NCBI GenBank assembly: GCA_963630635.1
Contig: CAVGOA010000006.1
Location: forward strand, 4,211 to 68,210
Length of the DNA stretch: 64,000 nt
Source of the DNA: Paratractidigestivibacter sp963630635
GTDB taxonomy: Bacteria > Actinomycetota > Coriobacteriia > Coriobacteriales > Atopobiaceae
Direction of reading: 5' to 3'
Shown: positions 7,562 through 14,708 of the stretch, piece by piece
How the letters are laid out: every line of letters begins with the position of its first letter
Position numbering within the stretch: position 1 is the stretch's first letter
Notes under the pieces: model-generated
The model's database searches: none
The model's input: the letters and a program-made list of their open reading frames with translations, nothing else
Told to the model about the DNA's origin: nothing
Position numbers and translations under genes: made by a program

Positions 7562-9312
7562 TGGCCGCCAAGAAGAACAACAAGGGAACCGTCCGCCGCA
7601 TGCTGGGGCTTTTTGCCGGGCGGCGCCTGGGCCTGGCCGCGACCGTGGCCCTGGTGGTCGTCGTGGTGGTGGGCACGCTGGCGCTGCCCACGCTCTCGGG
7701 CCGCGCAGTGGACGCCGTGGTGGGGCCGGGCCAGGTTGACCTGGACGCTTTGGCCTCCAACCTGCGAAGCATTGCCCTTACCGTGTGCGTCACCGCCGCT
7801 GCGCAGTGGAGCCTGACCGCACTTACCAACCGCCTGTCGTACGAGGCCGCCTGCGACCTGCGCGAGCAGGCCTTCGCGCACCTGCAGGAGCTGCCGCTGT
7901 CCTACATCGACTCCCACGAGCACGGCGACTTGACCAGCCGCATCGTGACCGACGCCGATGTTTTGACAAACGGCCTGGTCATGGGCTTTCAGCAGCTGCC
8001 TACCGGCGTTTTGACCATCGTGGTCACGTTGGCGTTCATGTTTCGCCTTAACGTGGCGATCGCCTGCGTCGTGACGGTCTTGACCCCCATCTCGGTCTTT
8101 GCCGCGCGCTTCATCTCGACCCACGCGAGCCGTCACTTTGCCGGCCAAAGCCAGCTGCGCGGCCAGCTCACGGGCATCGTGGAAGAGATGGTCTCGGGCG
8201 TCTCGTCGGTCCAGACCTTCTCGATGGCCGAGCCGGTTTGCGAGCAGTTCCGCGAGGTCGACGGCCGCATGGGCGAGGAGAGCTACAAGGCCGTGTTCTT
8301 CTCGTCTTTGGCAAACCCCACCATGCGCTTTGCAAACTCGCTGGTATATGCCGCGATCGGCATCTTTGGCGCCTTTGTGGCGCTGGCGGGCGGCATCACG
8401 GTGGGCGGGCTTTCGGCATTTTTGTCCTACGCCGACCAGTACGCCAAGCCGTTCAACGACATCTCGGGCGTGGTGACCGAGCTGCAGAACTCCGTGGCCT
8501 GCGCCGAGCGCCTCTTTGCTTTGATCGATGAAGCCGCCGAGAAGCCCGACGACGCCAACGCGCGCGTGTTGGGCCAGGTCACGGGCGAGGTCACCTTGAG
8601 CCACGTGGCCTTTGGGTACAGCCCCGACCACCTGATCTTGCGCGACGTCGACCTGGCCGTGAAGCCTGGCCAGCGTATCGCGCTTGTTGGTCACACGGGC
8701 TGCGGCAAGACCACGTTGATTAACCTTTTGATGCGCTTCTACGATGTGAACGACGGGGCTGTGCTGGTAGACGGCACCAACGTGGCCCACATCACGCGCG
8801 ACAGCCTGCGCGCCAGCTGGGGCATGGTCTTGCAGGACACCTGGGTGCGCCACGCCACGGTGGCCGATAACATCCGCATTGGACGTCCCGATGCCACCGA
8901 CGAGGAGGTGCGCGCCGCGGCCCGCGCCGCCTATGCCGACGAGTTCATTAGCCGTATGCCGCAGGGCTATGACACGGTGCTGGACGGATCGAGTTCGGTT
9001 TCTGCGGGCCAGAGGCAGCTCTTATGCATCGCGCGCGTCATGGTGGCGCAACCGCAGATGCTCATTTTGGACGAGGCCACGAGCAACATCGATACCCGTA
9101 CCGAGCTGTTGGTCCAGCGCGCCTTTGACCGCTTGATGGAGGGGCGCACCAGCTTTGTGGTGGCCCACCGCCTGTCGACCGTGCGCGACGCCGACCTGAT
9201 CTGCGTCATTGACCAGGGGCGCATTGCCGAGGCGGGGACGCACGAGGAGTTGCTGGCGGCAGGCGGGATCTATAGCGACATCTACGAGTCGCAGTTCGCC
9301 CCGGCGGAGTAG
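7561..9312 (+). CDS. ABC exporter half-transporter, canonical catalytic subunit
   Basis: 583 aa. Its ATG shares one base with the upstream stop codon. A six-helix membrane domain is followed by an ATPase domain with Walker A GHTGCGKT (377-384) and Walker B LILDEATSNID, with the catalytic Glu near 505. The switch motif VAHRLST keeps its His. The signature is atypical, VSAGQRQ in place of LSGGQ. In heterodimeric exporters such as TM287/288 and BmrCD, a weak signature on this subunit faces the Asp-type Walker B of the partner, and together they form the degenerate site. The pair here shows that pattern. Confidence 0.9.
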   Translation: MAAKKNNKGTVRRMLGLFAGRRLGLAATVALVVVVVVGTLALPTLSGRAVDAVVGPGQVDLDALASNLRSIALTVCVTAAAQWSLTALTNRLSYEAACDLREQAFAHLQELPLSYIDSHEHGDLTSRIVTDADVLTNGLVMGFQQLPTGVLTIVVTLAFMFRLNVAIACVVTVLTPISVFAARFISTHASRHFAGQSQLRGQLTGIVEEMVSGVSSVQTFSMAEPVCEQFREVDGRMGEESYKAVFFSSLANPTMRFANSLVYAAIGIFGAFVALAGGITVGGLSAFLSYADQYAKPFNDISGVVTELQNSVACAERLFALIDEAAEKPDDANARVLGQVTGEVTLSHVAFGYSPDHLILRDVDLAVKPGQRIALVGHTGCGKTTLINLLMRFYDVNDGAVLVDGTNVAHITRDSLRASWGMVLQDTWVRHATVADNIRIGRPDATDEEVRAAARAAYADEFISRMPQGYDTVLDGSSSVSAGQRQLLCIARVMVAQPQMLILDEATSNIDTRTELLVQRAFDRLMEGRTSFVVAHRLSTVRDADLICVIDQGRIAEAGTHEELLAAGGIYSDIYESQFAPAE

Positions 9313-9343
9313 GCGTATCCCGTCGTGGTCCCGGAGGGGAGGG

Positions 9344-9385
9344 CGGGGTTTAGTTCCATGCTCAAGCAGTCCTATTCGCGAGAAG
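9344..9385 (+). repeat. Degenerate left half of the 9.4-kb hairpin element
   Basis: Positions 9359-9379 match the conserved left segment of the complete element at 9425-9448 with one substitution and one deletion, preceded by a G-rich arm (9344-9358). No matching right half follows directly. A C-rich stretch at 9538-9551 could pair with the G-rich arm, so the complete copy may sit inside an older copy. Confidence 0.55.
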
Positions 9386-9402
9386 GGCGTATCCCTCCGG
9401 TT

Positions 9403-9512
9403 CGGGGCGTGGCTTTGCCTTTAATGCTCAAACAGTCCTGATTCGCACGAAGGCCACATTAAGTGGCCTTCGGCTCATGCGGAACTGCGCTTAAAGGCAA
9501 AGCCACGCCCCG
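9403..9512 (+). repeat. Structured hairpin element, copy 1
   Basis: A perfect 22-bp outer stem (9403-9424 with 9491-9512) encloses a 24-nt segment (9425-9448, beginning TGCTCAAACAGTCC), a 9-bp inner stem GAAGGCCAC/GTGGCCTTC with loop ATTAA (9458-9462), and a 19-nt segment GGCTCATGCGGAACTGCGC (9472-9490). The two unpaired segments and the loop are identical to copy 2 (9766-9880, opposite orientation), while both stems differ completely. No ORF covers it. Confidence 0.85.
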
Positions 9513-9598
9513 ACCCTGCCTCATCGCAGGCAGCAGAAACCCCTCCCGCCTCAATCAAAGATAGAAGCCCCCTACAAATAGTAAGAATATTTATATAA

Positions 9599-9680
9599 AT
9601 AGAAGAGCAGAGGGTCGCAAGCGGTATTCCGTCCCCACCTTTAGGGATAGGATATCTTGCCCGACCCTCTGCTCTTCTAT
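9599..9680. repeat. 19-bp-stem hairpin in an AT-rich gap
   Basis: ATAGAAGAGCAGAGGGTCG (9599-9617) and its exact complement (9662-9680) flank a 44-nt interior that can itself fold weakly (CAAG/CTTG ends, GTCCC/GGGAT centre). A- and T-rich flanks on both sides suit a bidirectional terminator, but the stem is far longer than needed. It lies between the two copies of the structured element. Confidence 0.6.
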
Positions 9681-9765
9681 ATAAAAAATTATCTCCTTCC
9701 CTACCCTTATACCTTTTCTTATTTGATTGAGCTTGGATAGTTTTCCTGCAGTTCGCAAGGCGTGC

Positions 9766-9880
9766 GCGGAGAGGCGGGCCTTAGTTTCACGCGCAGTTCC
9801 GCATGAGCCGAACGTGACTTAATGTCACGTTCGTGCGAATCAGGACTGTTTGAGCATGAAACTAAGGCCCGCCTCTCCGC
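9766..9880 (-). repeat. Structured hairpin element, copy 2 (inverted)
   Basis: A perfect 24-bp outer stem (9766-9789 with 9857-9880) surrounds the same internal segments as copy 1, read on the minus strand: the 24-nt segment is at 9833-9856 and the 19-nt segment at 9791-9809, both identical to copy 1. The inner stem is GAACGTGAC/GTCACGTTC (9810-9818, 9824-9832) around the same pentaloop. The stems share no sequence with copy 1 but still pair perfectly, which is covariation of every stem position. Confidence 0.85.
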
Positions 9881-9914
9881 AGCCGTCCCGTCGACAAGTA
9901 ATTTCTCGCCAAAT

Positions 9915-9936
9915 TTGTACGGTACATATCGTACAA
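9915..9936. promoter_or_regulatory. Operator candidate ahead of the GntR regulator
   Basis: TTGTACG (9915-9921) and CGTACAA (9930-9936) form a perfect 7-bp inverted repeat with an 8-bp spacer, 38 bp upstream of the gntR-type start. Regulators of this family commonly bind such a palindrome in their own promoter, so autoregulation is likely. Confidence 0.55.
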
Positions 9937-9973
9937 TTACCAACAGTGATCCGATGAGTTAGGAGACAACCCC

Positions 9974-10756
9974 GTGGACGTTCTAAGCGCAATGTCTTCC
10001 AAGCCCCTCGATTTTGAGTCCCACACCCCTCTTTACCAGCAGCTTGAGCAGCGCATCCTGCAGATGGTTGCCACCGGCGTAATCGACGGCAACACCGCCC
10101 TTCCCACCGAGACCAGCATTTGCGAGGCCTTTGGTCTGTCGCGCGCCACGGTGCGCCGCTGCTTCAAAGATCTGGTTGAGGAAGGCCACGTGGTGCGCCG
10201 CCGCGGGCAAGGGACGTTTTTGGCACACGGCAAGCCCGTCGACTCCATCACCTACTCGCTCAATTTCTCGGCCGAGATGGAATCGCGCGGCATGACGCCC
10301 AGCTCAAAGATTCTGCACTTCAGGCGCGTAACGCCCAGCGAAGGCGTGTCCAAGCGGCTGAAGCTGCGCAGCAAAGAGCAGGTGTGGGAGATCAGCCGCC
10401 TGCGCCTGGCCGACGGCAAGCCCATGCGCATCGAAAGCGTCTATGTCCCCTGCTCGGTGTGCCCCGATTTAACCGAGAAGGACCTCGAGCACTCGCTGTA
10501 CGGCAACATCGCCGAGGCCTCGGGCCTTCTGCCGGCGAGCGCCCGTGAGGTCTACGAGGCCGTTCTTCTGGACAAGACCGAGGCCAAGTACCTGCAGCAA
10601 CCGGCCGGCTCGCCCGCATTTAGACGCATTCGCACGACCTTCGACGCCTCGGGAGCGCCGTTTGAGGCAAGCGTGATCGTGGAGTCGGGCTTTGCCGTGG
10701 AGTTCGTTGTTGACCTAGACAGCCACGGCGCCACGTTTAGGCGCAGGATCCTCTAA
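9974..10756 (+). CDS. GntR/HutC-family transcriptional regulator
   Basis: 260 aa from a GTG with AGGAG eight bases upstream. Residues about 10-80 form the winged helix-turn-helix ('P-L-Y-Q-Q-L-E-Q-R-I', 'L-S-R-A-T-V-R-R-C', then the RRxGxGTF wing). The remainder is a UTRA effector domain of HutC type. It has no neighbouring metabolic operon: the plus-strand ABC pair lies upstream across 660 bp of hairpin elements, and tRNA-Val follows. The effector cannot be inferred. The palindrome at 9915-9936 is its likely operator. Confidence 0.88.
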   Translation: MDVLSAMSSKPLDFESHTPLYQQLEQRILQMVATGVIDGNTALPTETSICEAFGLSRATVRRCFKDLVEEGHVVRRRGQGTFLAHGKPVDSITYSLNFSAEMESRGMTPSSKILHFRRVTPSEGVSKRLKLRSKEQVWEISRLRLADGKPMRIESVYVPCSVCPDLTEKDLEHSLYGNIAEASGLLPASAREVYEAVLLDKTEAKYLQQPAGSPAFRRIRTTFDASGAPFEASVIVESGFAVEFVVDLDSHGATFRRRIL

Positions 10757-10789
10757 TGGACCAGCCGCTAAAAAAGTTCAAATTGGGGC

Positions 10790-10818
10790 TTGCGCGGGCT
10801 ACACGGATTAGGTACCAT
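10790..10818 (+). promoter_or_regulatory. Promoter candidate for tRNA-Val
   Basis: TTGCGC (10790-10795) and TACCAT (10813-10818) are separated by 17 bp, a sigma-70-type spacing, about 45 bp before the mature tRNA 5' end. Sequence match is moderate. Confidence 0.4.
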
Positions 10819-10868
10819 ATCAACTCGTTGCAACCCCAGCAACAACCGCATATGCGGTACATAGCTTC

Positions 10869-10943
10869 GGGCGTTTAGCTCAGGGGGAGAGCGCTTCCCT
10901 GACACGGAAGAGGTCATAAGTTCAAATCTTATAACGCCCACCA
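10869..10943 (+). tRNA. tRNA-Val (GAC anticodon)
   Basis: Acceptor GGGCGTT pairs with AACGCCC, followed by A and an encoded CCA. The anticodon arm CTTCC-CTGACAC-GGAAG carries GAC. The T arm reads ATAAG-TTCAAAT-CTTAT. It is a single-gene unit with its own terminator. Confidence 0.97.
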
Positions 10944-10950
10944 CACGTTC

Positions 10951-10982
10951 ACGGCTCGTCGGTTATCCGGCGGGCCGTTTTT
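10951..10982 (+). terminator. Rho-independent terminator of tRNA-Val
   Basis: A 12-bp stem (10951-10962 with 10967-10978, two G-T pairs) closes a TTAT loop and runs into five T residues. Confidence 0.9.
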
Positions 10983-11032
10983 ATGTGCCTAAACCCCCTC
11001 CCCGGCTTTGGGCCGGATCCACTCTGGGCCCC

Positions 11033-11185
11033 AATGTCACGAACTTGGGAAAAATGGTGTCTTGTTAGATTTCTGCGAGTAGCCCGGGCATTTGCGACCA
11101 CGTTTGCCCAGTTGGCTGGAACCAAAATCACCTGGCTACTCGACAAATCTAGACAAGACACCATTTTTCGAGACTTCGTGACATT
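11033..11185. repeat. Long imperfect inverted repeat with 52-bp arms
   Basis: The left arm (11033-11084) and the complement of the right arm (11134-11185) match at roughly 44 of 52 positions, including the unbroken core AAAAATGGTGTCTTGT and the ends AATGTCACGAA and GAGTAGCC. The 49-nt centre holds a small GGGCA/TGCCC pairing. No coding function is apparent. The size and terminal inverted repeats resemble a miniature transposable element or a large structured RNA. It lies between tRNA-Val and pepC. Confidence 0.7.
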
Positions 11186-11299
11186 CGGCGACCCGCGGCA
11201 GCCCAAACGACACCCCTTTGGTAATTGTCAACGCGCCATCGCCCCCGATTTGGTATAGGCTAGAGTCGTAACCGTACAAGTTAGAAAGAGGTAACTTTC

Positions 11300-12682
11300 A
11301 TGAGCGCTAACACTATCGCCGCGCCGCAAAACGCGGCCGCAATCCAGGCCGAGGACCTTCTTGCTGCAAAGAACGCCTGGTCGCAGGAGCGCGCCAATGC
11401 TGTGGCAAAGAACGCCGTGACCTCGTCGGGCATCCGCGCCGCCGCCCGCGTGCCCGAGGCCGTGGCCAAAAACGCTTTGGCTTTTGATATCGACCTTGCC
11501 CAGGGCGACAGGTGCGACCAGCAACGCTCCGGCCGCTGCTGGATGTTCGCCAGCCTAAACACCATGCGCTACCGCACCATCAAGAAGTACAACCTCAAGA
11601 CCTTCGAGCTCTCGCAGGCCTATCCCCTGTTTTGGGACAAGCTGGAGAAGAGCAACTGGTTCTTGTGCAACATTATCGATACCCTGGACGAGCCGCTGGA
11701 CGGCCGCCTGGTGAGCTACCTTTTGTCCGACCCCATCTGCGACGGCGGCCAGTGGGACATGTTCCGCGCCCTGGTGGCCAAGTACGGCGTGTGCCCCAAA
11801 GAGGCCATGCCCGAGACCGCCTGCTCTAAGAACACCCACGAGATGGACGCCTATCTCACCCGCTACCTGCGCGGATGCGCCCGTCGCCTGCGTGACGCCC
11901 ACGCCGCCGGCACGGCTGTCGACGACCTGCAGCAGATGCGCGCACAGATGGTCGAAGAGATCTTCGCCCTTCTGGTCACCTGCCTGGGCGAGCCGCCCGC
12001 GACCTTCGAGGTGCGCCTGCGCGACAAGGACGATAACCTGGCGCTTAGCGGTACCTTTACCCCGCAGGAGTTCTTTGCCACCGCGGTCGACATGCAGCTC
12101 GATGACTTTGTAAGCCTGATCAGCGCGCCCACCGCCGACAAGCCTTTCGGCCACGCCTACACCGTCTCTCGCCTGGGCAACGTCGTCGAGGCAGGCGGCG
12201 TGCGCTACCTCAACCTGCCCGTCGCTGAGCTCAAGCGCGTCGCAGTGGCGCAGCTGGCAGACGGCCTGCCTGTGTGGTTTGGCTGCGATGTCGACCAGTC
12301 CTACCTGCGCGAAGAGGGCATCATGGACACCGCGGCCATTGACGTCGACGGCCTGTTTGGCTTTGCCGTCGAGAAGTGCCTGGACCGCGCCGAGCGCCTG
12401 GACTACGGCGAGTCGCTAATGACACACGCCATGGTCTTCGAGGGTGTGCGTCTGGACGCGGATGGCCAGCCCACCCTGTGGAAGGTCGAGAACAGCTGGG
12501 GCAAAGACCACGGCCGCAACGGCTTTGACACCATCAGCGACGCATGGTTTGACGAGTACGTCTACCAGGTCGTCGTTGACAAAAAGTACCTTACGGCCCA
12601 GCAACGCGACGTCTATGAGAACGAGGAAGCCACCGTCCTTGCCCCCTGGGACCCCATGGGTTCCCTCGCCCGCGTGCGCTAA
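11300..12682 (+). CDS. pepC: Aminopeptidase C (C1-family, bleomycin hydrolase type)
   Basis: 460 aa, starting at an ATG with AAAGAGGT eight bases upstream. The catalytic Cys lies in 'Q-R-S-G-R-C-W-M-F-A' near residue 77, the His in 'M-T-H-A-M-V-F-E-G' near 378, and the Asn in 'K-V-E-N-S-W-G' near 400. The length fits cytoplasmic PepC (about 440-460) and there is no signal peptide. It removes N-terminal residues from peptides, probably in peptide nutrition. It stands alone between two intergenic repeat regions. Confidence 0.92.
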   Translation: MSANTIAAPQNAAAIQAEDLLAAKNAWSQERANAVAKNAVTSSGIRAAARVPEAVAKNALAFDIDLAQGDRCDQQRSGRCWMFASLNTMRYRTIKKYNLKTFELSQAYPLFWDKLEKSNWFLCNIIDTLDEPLDGRLVSYLLSDPICDGGQWDMFRALVAKYGVCPKEAMPETACSKNTHEMDAYLTRYLRGCARRLRDAHAAGTAVDDLQQMRAQMVEEIFALLVTCLGEPPATFEVRLRDKDDNLALSGTFTPQEFFATAVDMQLDDFVSLISAPTADKPFGHAYTVSRLGNVVEAGGVRYLNLPVAELKRVAVAQLADGLPVWFGCDVDQSYLREEGIMDTAAIDVDGLFGFAVEKCLDRAERLDYGESLMTHAMVFEGVRLDADGQPTLWKVENSWGKDHGRNGFDTISDAWFDEYVYQVVVDKKYLTAQQRDVYENEEATVLAPWDPMGSLARVR

Positions 12683-12702
12683 GCGAGAAACACATTTCCC
12701 GG

Positions 12703-12873
12703 CTTTACGATTTTGAGGTTGTCGGAAGTCGAGAGGCTTCTCGCTTTATAAATAGGGACTTGTCGGAAGGATTTCTTTCCGACAAGTCCCAGAACGTACA
12801 GTTACATCGTCTTGCGGTTCCGACAACTCTCAAAACGAAAAACGTGCGTTCCGACAAGCCCCAAAACGTAAAG
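12703..12873. repeat. TTCCGACAA multi-unit repeat element, copy A
   Basis: Five units of the form TTCCGACAA-N4-CAAAACGTAAA: two reverse (12703-12727; truncated 12755-12768) and three forward (12777-12801, 12818-12842, 12849-12873). The middle two units form a perfect 14-bp hairpin around GGATTTCT. Part of the spacer, CTTCTCGCTTTATaAAT, recurs in copy B (49621-49801), which lies in the opposite orientation. Confidence 0.8.
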
Positions 12874-12918
12874 AAGGTAGCCGAGAAACCCGGCCGGGCT
12901 TCTCGGCGGCAAACATAA

Positions 12919-12952
12919 GGCGCCCCGTCTCCCGGTGGGAAAGCGGGGCGCC
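12919..12952 (-). terminator. Terminator of rnpB
   Basis: GGCGCCCCG (12919-12927) pairs with CGGGGCGCC (12944-12952). On the minus strand it lies 16 nt beyond the RNase P RNA 3' end. The following T-run is interrupted (TTATGTTT), so termination strength is uncertain. Confidence 0.7.
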
Positions 12953-12967
12953 GTGCGTTAAACAAAG

Positions 12968-13334
12968 GCGAGGTGGGCCGATAAGCCGGGTTCTGTCGTG
13001 GGCGGCCATTTATCTACTGCAGGCGTCACCGCCTGCCTCTAGCGCGCAACCCGAGCGCGGGCCGGGCCAACCCATGGCGCTCCTATTTGCGTTTGCTCCG
13101 GATGGGGCTTGCCAAGCCGCCGTGTTGCCACGACGCTGGTGGTCTCTTACACCACCGTTTCAGCTTTTCCCTTTACGCGCGGTAACCGCCCGTAGGTGGG
13201 AGTCTTCTTTTCTGCGGCGCTTTCCGTCGGGTTACCCCGCCTGGCCGTTAACCAGCATCCTGCCCTGTGGAGCCCGGACTTTCCTCATGGCACCCGATCG
13301 CTCGAGCGCCCCGCGGTCGCCTGGCCCACCTCGC
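12968..13334 (-). ncRNA. rnpB: RNase P RNA
   Basis: About 367 nt. The 5' and 3' ends pair as helix P1 (13323-13334 with 12968-12979, 12 bp). Universal segments are present on the minus strand: GAGGAAAGTCCGGGCT near the 5' side, ACAGAACCCGGCTTATC at the 3' side. The layout is type A. A -10-like TAGAAT (plus-strand positions 13342-13347) lies just upstream. It is the catalytic RNA that matures tRNA 5' ends. Confidence 0.97.
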
Positions 13335-13399
13335 GCATGAGATTCTAGCACGCGCGCGGCGACTTTCTCGGCTAATTCACACGCTCTCTAGCTTTTACG

Positions 13400-13428
13400 T
13401 TGACGCGGGACTAAAATAGTCAAGTTAT
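13400..13428 (+). promoter_or_regulatory. Promoter candidate for the EIIA-Glc gene
   Basis: TTGACG (13400-13405) is followed after 17 bp by AGTTAT (13423-13428), about 50 bp upstream of the GTG start. The -10 match is weak. Confidence 0.35.
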
Positions 13429-13478
13429 GCGTATGGCTCGCGGCGCTTGGCGCCGGGGCCAGCCTGGTCGAAAGGCGC

Positions 13479-14003
13479 GTGCTCGTGGCTTTGCTTGATT
13501 TTCTCACCACCGAGGCTAAGCCTCCCCTGCCCATCCAGGCCGTCAACAACTCCCACGTTATCTGCGCTCCCGTCAACGGCGACGCGCTTCCTTTAGAGAA
13601 GGTCGCCGACCCCGTCTTTGCCAGCGGGATGCTGGGCCGAGGTCTAGCGGTAAAGACCGCCTCGGACGTGGCGTATTCGCCGGTCACCGGCACCGTCACC
13701 GCCGTGGTCAAGACCAAGCACGCCGTGGCAATCAAGGCAGACAACGGCGCCGAGGTGCTGGTGCACGTGGGCGTCGACACCGTGCGCCTGCACGGCGAGG
13801 GCTTCTCGCTGTTTGTGAAGGTCGGCAGCCATGTGCAGGCAGGCGACCCGCTGATCGCCTTCGACCGCGCCCTTATCGCCGAGAAGAACCTGGACGACAC
13901 CGTGATAGTGACCGTCACCAACGCCGAGGAGTTCTCTAAGGTAGCACCTGTGGCTGGCACCGAGGTGCACGCCGGGGCGGCGCTTATTGAGGTCGAGGGC
14001 TAG
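13479..14003 (+). CDS. crr: PTS glucose-type EIIA component
   Basis: 174 aa, the length of a free-standing EIIA-Glc (about 165-175). The phosphorylated His lies in 'L-V-H-V-G-V-D-T-V' and the second conserved His in 'T-K-H-A-V-A-I-K-A-D'. It passes phosphate from HPr to a EIIBC sugar permease; no permease, HPr or EI gene is in the window, so it serves partners elsewhere. The GTG start at 13479 follows AAAGGCG; a second GTG two codons later is possible. It is followed after 2 bp by the YigZ-family gene, so the two are probably co-transcribed. Confidence 0.9.
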   Translation: MLVALLDFLTTEAKPPLPIQAVNNSHVICAPVNGDALPLEKVADPVFASGMLGRGLAVKTASDVAYSPVTGTVTAVVKTKHAVAIKADNGAEVLVHVGVDTVRLHGEGFSLFVKVGSHVQAGDPLIAFDRALIAEKNLDDTVIVTVTNAEEFSKVAPVAGTEVHAGAALIEVEG

Positions 14004-14005
14004 GC

Positions 14006-14656
14006 GTGGGCGAGGCTGCCGTCGAGAGCTACCGCACGCTACGCGGCGGTGTCGAGATCTGCGGCGAGTTTGAGGACCGTCGCAGCCGCTTTATCGCCCA
14101 GTTGGTGCATGTTGGCTCACAAGAGGCCGCGGAGGCCCATATCGCGCTTGTGAGGGCCCGTCACCACGACGCTCGCCACAACGTGCCCGCCTGGATCTTG
14201 GCCGACGGCAGCGAGCGCTGCTCGGACGACGGCGAGCCCAGCCGCACCTCGGGCATGCCCACGCTGGAGGTCCTGCGCGGGGCCGGCCTGGCGGACGTGT
14301 GCTGCGTGGTCACGCGCTACTTTGGCGGGACCCTGTTGGGGCCGGGCGGCCTGGTGCGCGCCTACACCAACGCGACCAAGGAGGCCGTCGAGGCTGCCGA
14401 GGCACAGGACGCCATCGCGTTGATGACGCAGGTCACGGGGGTTGAGGCTCGTCTCCCCTATTCACTGTACGACCGCGTAAACCGGCTTGTGGCCGATTGC
14501 CGCGGCAAGGTGGTCGACTCACAGTTTGCCGAGGACGTGCGCCTGACCTGCGATTTTATCAACGGAGACGAGCAGCGCTTTGTCCACGACGTGCGCGAGG
14601 CCGCCAACGGCGAGGACCTCTGCCGCCTCCTTCCCCCGCGCTTTGCCGAGTTCTAG
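14006..14656 (+). CDS. yigZ: YigZ/IMPACT family protein
   Basis: 216 aa from a GTG two bases after the crr stop. The N-terminal UPF0029/Impact domain shows 'D-R-R-S-R-F-I-A', 'D-D-G-E-P-S-R-T-S-G-M-P' and 'V-T-R-Y-F-G-G-T-L-L-G-P-G-G-L', the family hallmarks; the C-terminal ferredoxin-like domain (DUF1949) follows. IMPACT proteins of eukaryotes act in Gcn2 regulation. The bacterial role is unsettled, so only the family is named. Confidence 0.92.
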   Translation: MGEAAVESYRTLRGGVEICGEFEDRRSRFIAQLVHVGSQEAAEAHIALVRARHHDARHNVPAWILADGSERCSDDGEPSRTSGMPTLEVLRGAGLADVCCVVTRYFGGTLLGPGGLVRAYTNATKEAVEAAEAQDAIALMTQVTGVEARLPYSLYDRVNRLVADCRGKVVDSQFAEDVRLTCDFINGDEQRFVHDVREAANGEDLCRLLPPRFAEF

Positions 14657-14708
14657 GCGGCGGGAAGGTCTTCTTGCGGCGCCCGGGCACCGATTTTCTA
14701 GCAACTGC

